Part shown: positions 62,918-64,000 of the stretch, piece after piece
Position numbering within the stretch: position 1 is the stretch's first letter
Layout of the letters: each line of letters begins with the position of its first letter
Source: Bog-257 sp963834135
Lineage (GTDB): Bacteria > Acidobacteriota > Terriglobia > Terriglobales > Acidobacteriaceae
Reading direction: 5' to 3'
Length of the DNA: 64,000 nucleotides
NCBI GenBank assembly: GCA_963834135.1
Contig: CAWIAN010000005.1
Span: 1-64,000 of the forward strand
Notes under the pieces: model-generated
What the model was told of the DNA's origin: nothing
What the model saw: only the letters and a program-made list of their open reading frames with translations
Database searches by the model: none
Program-made: the position numbers and the translations under genes

Positions 62918-64000
62918 ATGGACCAACGTAGCTTTCAAAGGCTCTTACGCCGGACGGTGGCTCTGCCAGTCATTCTGCTGGTACTGCTGGCTGCCACGCT
63001 AGCTGGTGAGATCCTTCTGTTATCAGCATCCCTGCGTTGGGTGGACCATTCCGATCAGGTCATATCCACCGCGCGCCAATTGCAGCGTCAGATCGTAGAG
63101 ATGGATACCGATCTTCGCGGCTACTATCTCACCGGCGATCCGGCCTTTTTCGATGCCTACGATGAAGCCAAGTCGCGAGTGCCGGAGCAACTCGGCTTGC
63201 TGCGACTTTTAACAGCTGATAATCCCTCACAGCAGGGAAGATTGGAGGGAATTGCAAAACTGGATGCGCAGTGGATGGACTGGGCCGACGGCGAGATGCG
63301 CCAGGTTCATAAGACCTCGTTCTCGGAAAAGGACCTGCTAAGCGGCCAGGAACAGATGCAGCAGATCCGCAAAGAGCAGCGTGTCTTTGTCGGTAACGAA
63401 GAGGCACTCAGGCAGTCCCGCTCCTTCCGGGCAAAGGTTCTGAATGCCGTCGTGATTGGCTCCGCGGTCATTCTGTCTTTGCTTGTCGCCATCTTGTTGT
63501 TCTTTTTTACTCGGCGCGAGTTACTGGCTTTGTCCAACACGTACGAACGTCATTTGCAGGCGGAGGCCGCGCAGCAGGAAGAGTTGAAAGAGAGCCGGGA
63601 GCGGTTCCAGATCACGCTCAAGAGCCTGGGCGAAGGCGTGGTGTCGGCCGATCAGGACGGAAAAATTTCATTCATCAACCCCGTTGCGCAGCAGCTTACC
63701 GGTTGGAACTACATCGAAAGCCAGGGGCGTCCATTTCGCGAAGTGGTGAAGCTGGGCGACGAGAGAACCCGGTTGGAGATCGAAGATCCGGTAGAGGCTG
63801 TGCGGCGCGCGCAGCAGGTGGTCAGCTATCCTGCCGGCTTGGTGCTCACCAGTCGCGACGGCAAAGAGTATCCCATCGAGCTGACCGGCGCGCCGATCTT
63901 GAATAACCTCGGACAAATCGCCGGCATATCGGTGGTGTTTCGCGATACAACGCAACGGCGCCAGACCGAGCAAACCCTCCGCACCAGCGAACGACTCACC
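62918..64000 (+). CDS. CHASE3/PAS sensor protein, probably a histidine kinase (partial, runs off the end)
   Basis: The frame is open from ATG 62918 to the end of the window (361 codons). Two membrane helices (VALPVILLVLLAATLAGEILLL and VLNAVVIGSAVILSLLVAILLFFF) flank a CHASE3-type periplasmic domain (about 30-170; LDHS-like, QIVEMDTDLRGYYLTGDPAFFDAY). A coiled-coil linker leads to a PAS domain (RFQITLKSLGEGVVSADQDGKISFINPVAQQLTG, GISVVFRDTTQRRQTEQ). The kinase domain would lie beyond the window. The ATG is preceded by only weak ribosome-site sequence. Confidence 0.88.
   Translation, partial: MDQRSFQRLLRRTVALPVILLVLLAATLAGEILLLSASLRWVDHSDQVISTARQLQRQIVEMDTDLRGYYLTGDPAFFDAYDEAKSRVPEQLGLLRLLTADNPSQQGRLEGIAKLDAQWMDWADGEMRQVHKTSFSEKDLLSGQEQMQQIRKEQRVFVGNEEALRQSRSFRAKVLNAVVIGSAVILSLLVAILLFFFTRRELLALSNTYERHLQAEAAQQEELKESRERFQITLKSLGEGVVSADQDGKISFINPVAQQLTGWNYIESQGRPFREVVKLGDERTRLEIEDPVEAVRRAQQVVSYPAGLVLTSRDGKEYPIELTGAPILNNLGQIAGISVVFRDTTQRRQTEQTLRTSERLT

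Overview
The window looks like a chromosomal segment of an Acidobacteriota bacterium (Terriglobia/Koribacter-like). This is inferred from gene content: many TPR proteins, doubled-CXXCH multihaem cytochromes, NHL propellers, an Ada-AlkA fusion, a GxxExxY cassette, system II cytochrome c maturation and a SYLF protein. No rRNA or formal taxonomic marker is present. It holds one tRNA (Lys, CTT), about 48 protein genes and several pseudogenes. I see no CRISPR array.

Region by region. 1-3868 is a decaying integrative element abutting the 3' end of tRNA-Lys: a broken RepA-like ATPase, a small unknown gene and an excisionase (minus strand), divergent from a frameshifted zinc-finger gene and a twice-frameshifted tyrosine integrase. 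4.1-17.6 kb is mostly housekeeping: a radical SAM protein, a PpiD/SurA-type foldase, glucan and trehalose metabolism (malQ, treY), a 3-hydroxyacyl-CoA dehydrogenase, an MFS transporter, an Ada-AlkA DNA repair fusion and a histidine kinase. 17.7-20.7 kb carries ccsB-resB, the haem-attachment machinery for c-type cytochromes. 21-31.5 kb is envelope and surface-polymer biology: an MBOAT acyltransferase, an SGNH/TPR esterase-like protein, a UDP-galactopyranose-mutase-like flavoprotein and three polytopic membrane proteins, two of which are paralogues.

31.5-42 kb is the most distinctive part. It has two modules of multihaem cytochrome plus NHL propeller, one joined to a 620-residue outer-membrane beta-barrel, with an extra tetrahaem cytochrome and a SurA-like foldase. 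Barrel, NHL, 12-haem cytochrome and two membrane proteins form one compact minus-strand operon with overlapping or nearly abutting genes. The layout suggests a porin-cytochrome electron conduit across the outer membrane, with ccsB-resB supplying haem attachment and the foldase supplying barrel or cytochrome folding. Function is inferred; no terminal acceptor can be named.

42-51.5 kb has small regulators, a metallo-beta-lactamase-fold hydrolase, a SYLF lipid-binding protein, a LuxR-type regulator with a degenerate receiver beside two large perfect inverted repeats, Ku without a nearby LigD, a DUF92 protein, a cyclase-family hydrolase, tsaC and a TrmH-type methyltransferase. 51.5-56.2 kb contains three copies of a short terminal-inverted-repeat element. 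One carries a GxxExxY gene, and both ends of the rarA reading frame run into repeat DNA. 56.2-64 kb has transsulfuration genes, a basic histone-like protein, a truncated HAD phosphatase, acnA, a TPR protein, an M48 protease and the start of a CHASE3/PAS sensor protein that runs off the window.
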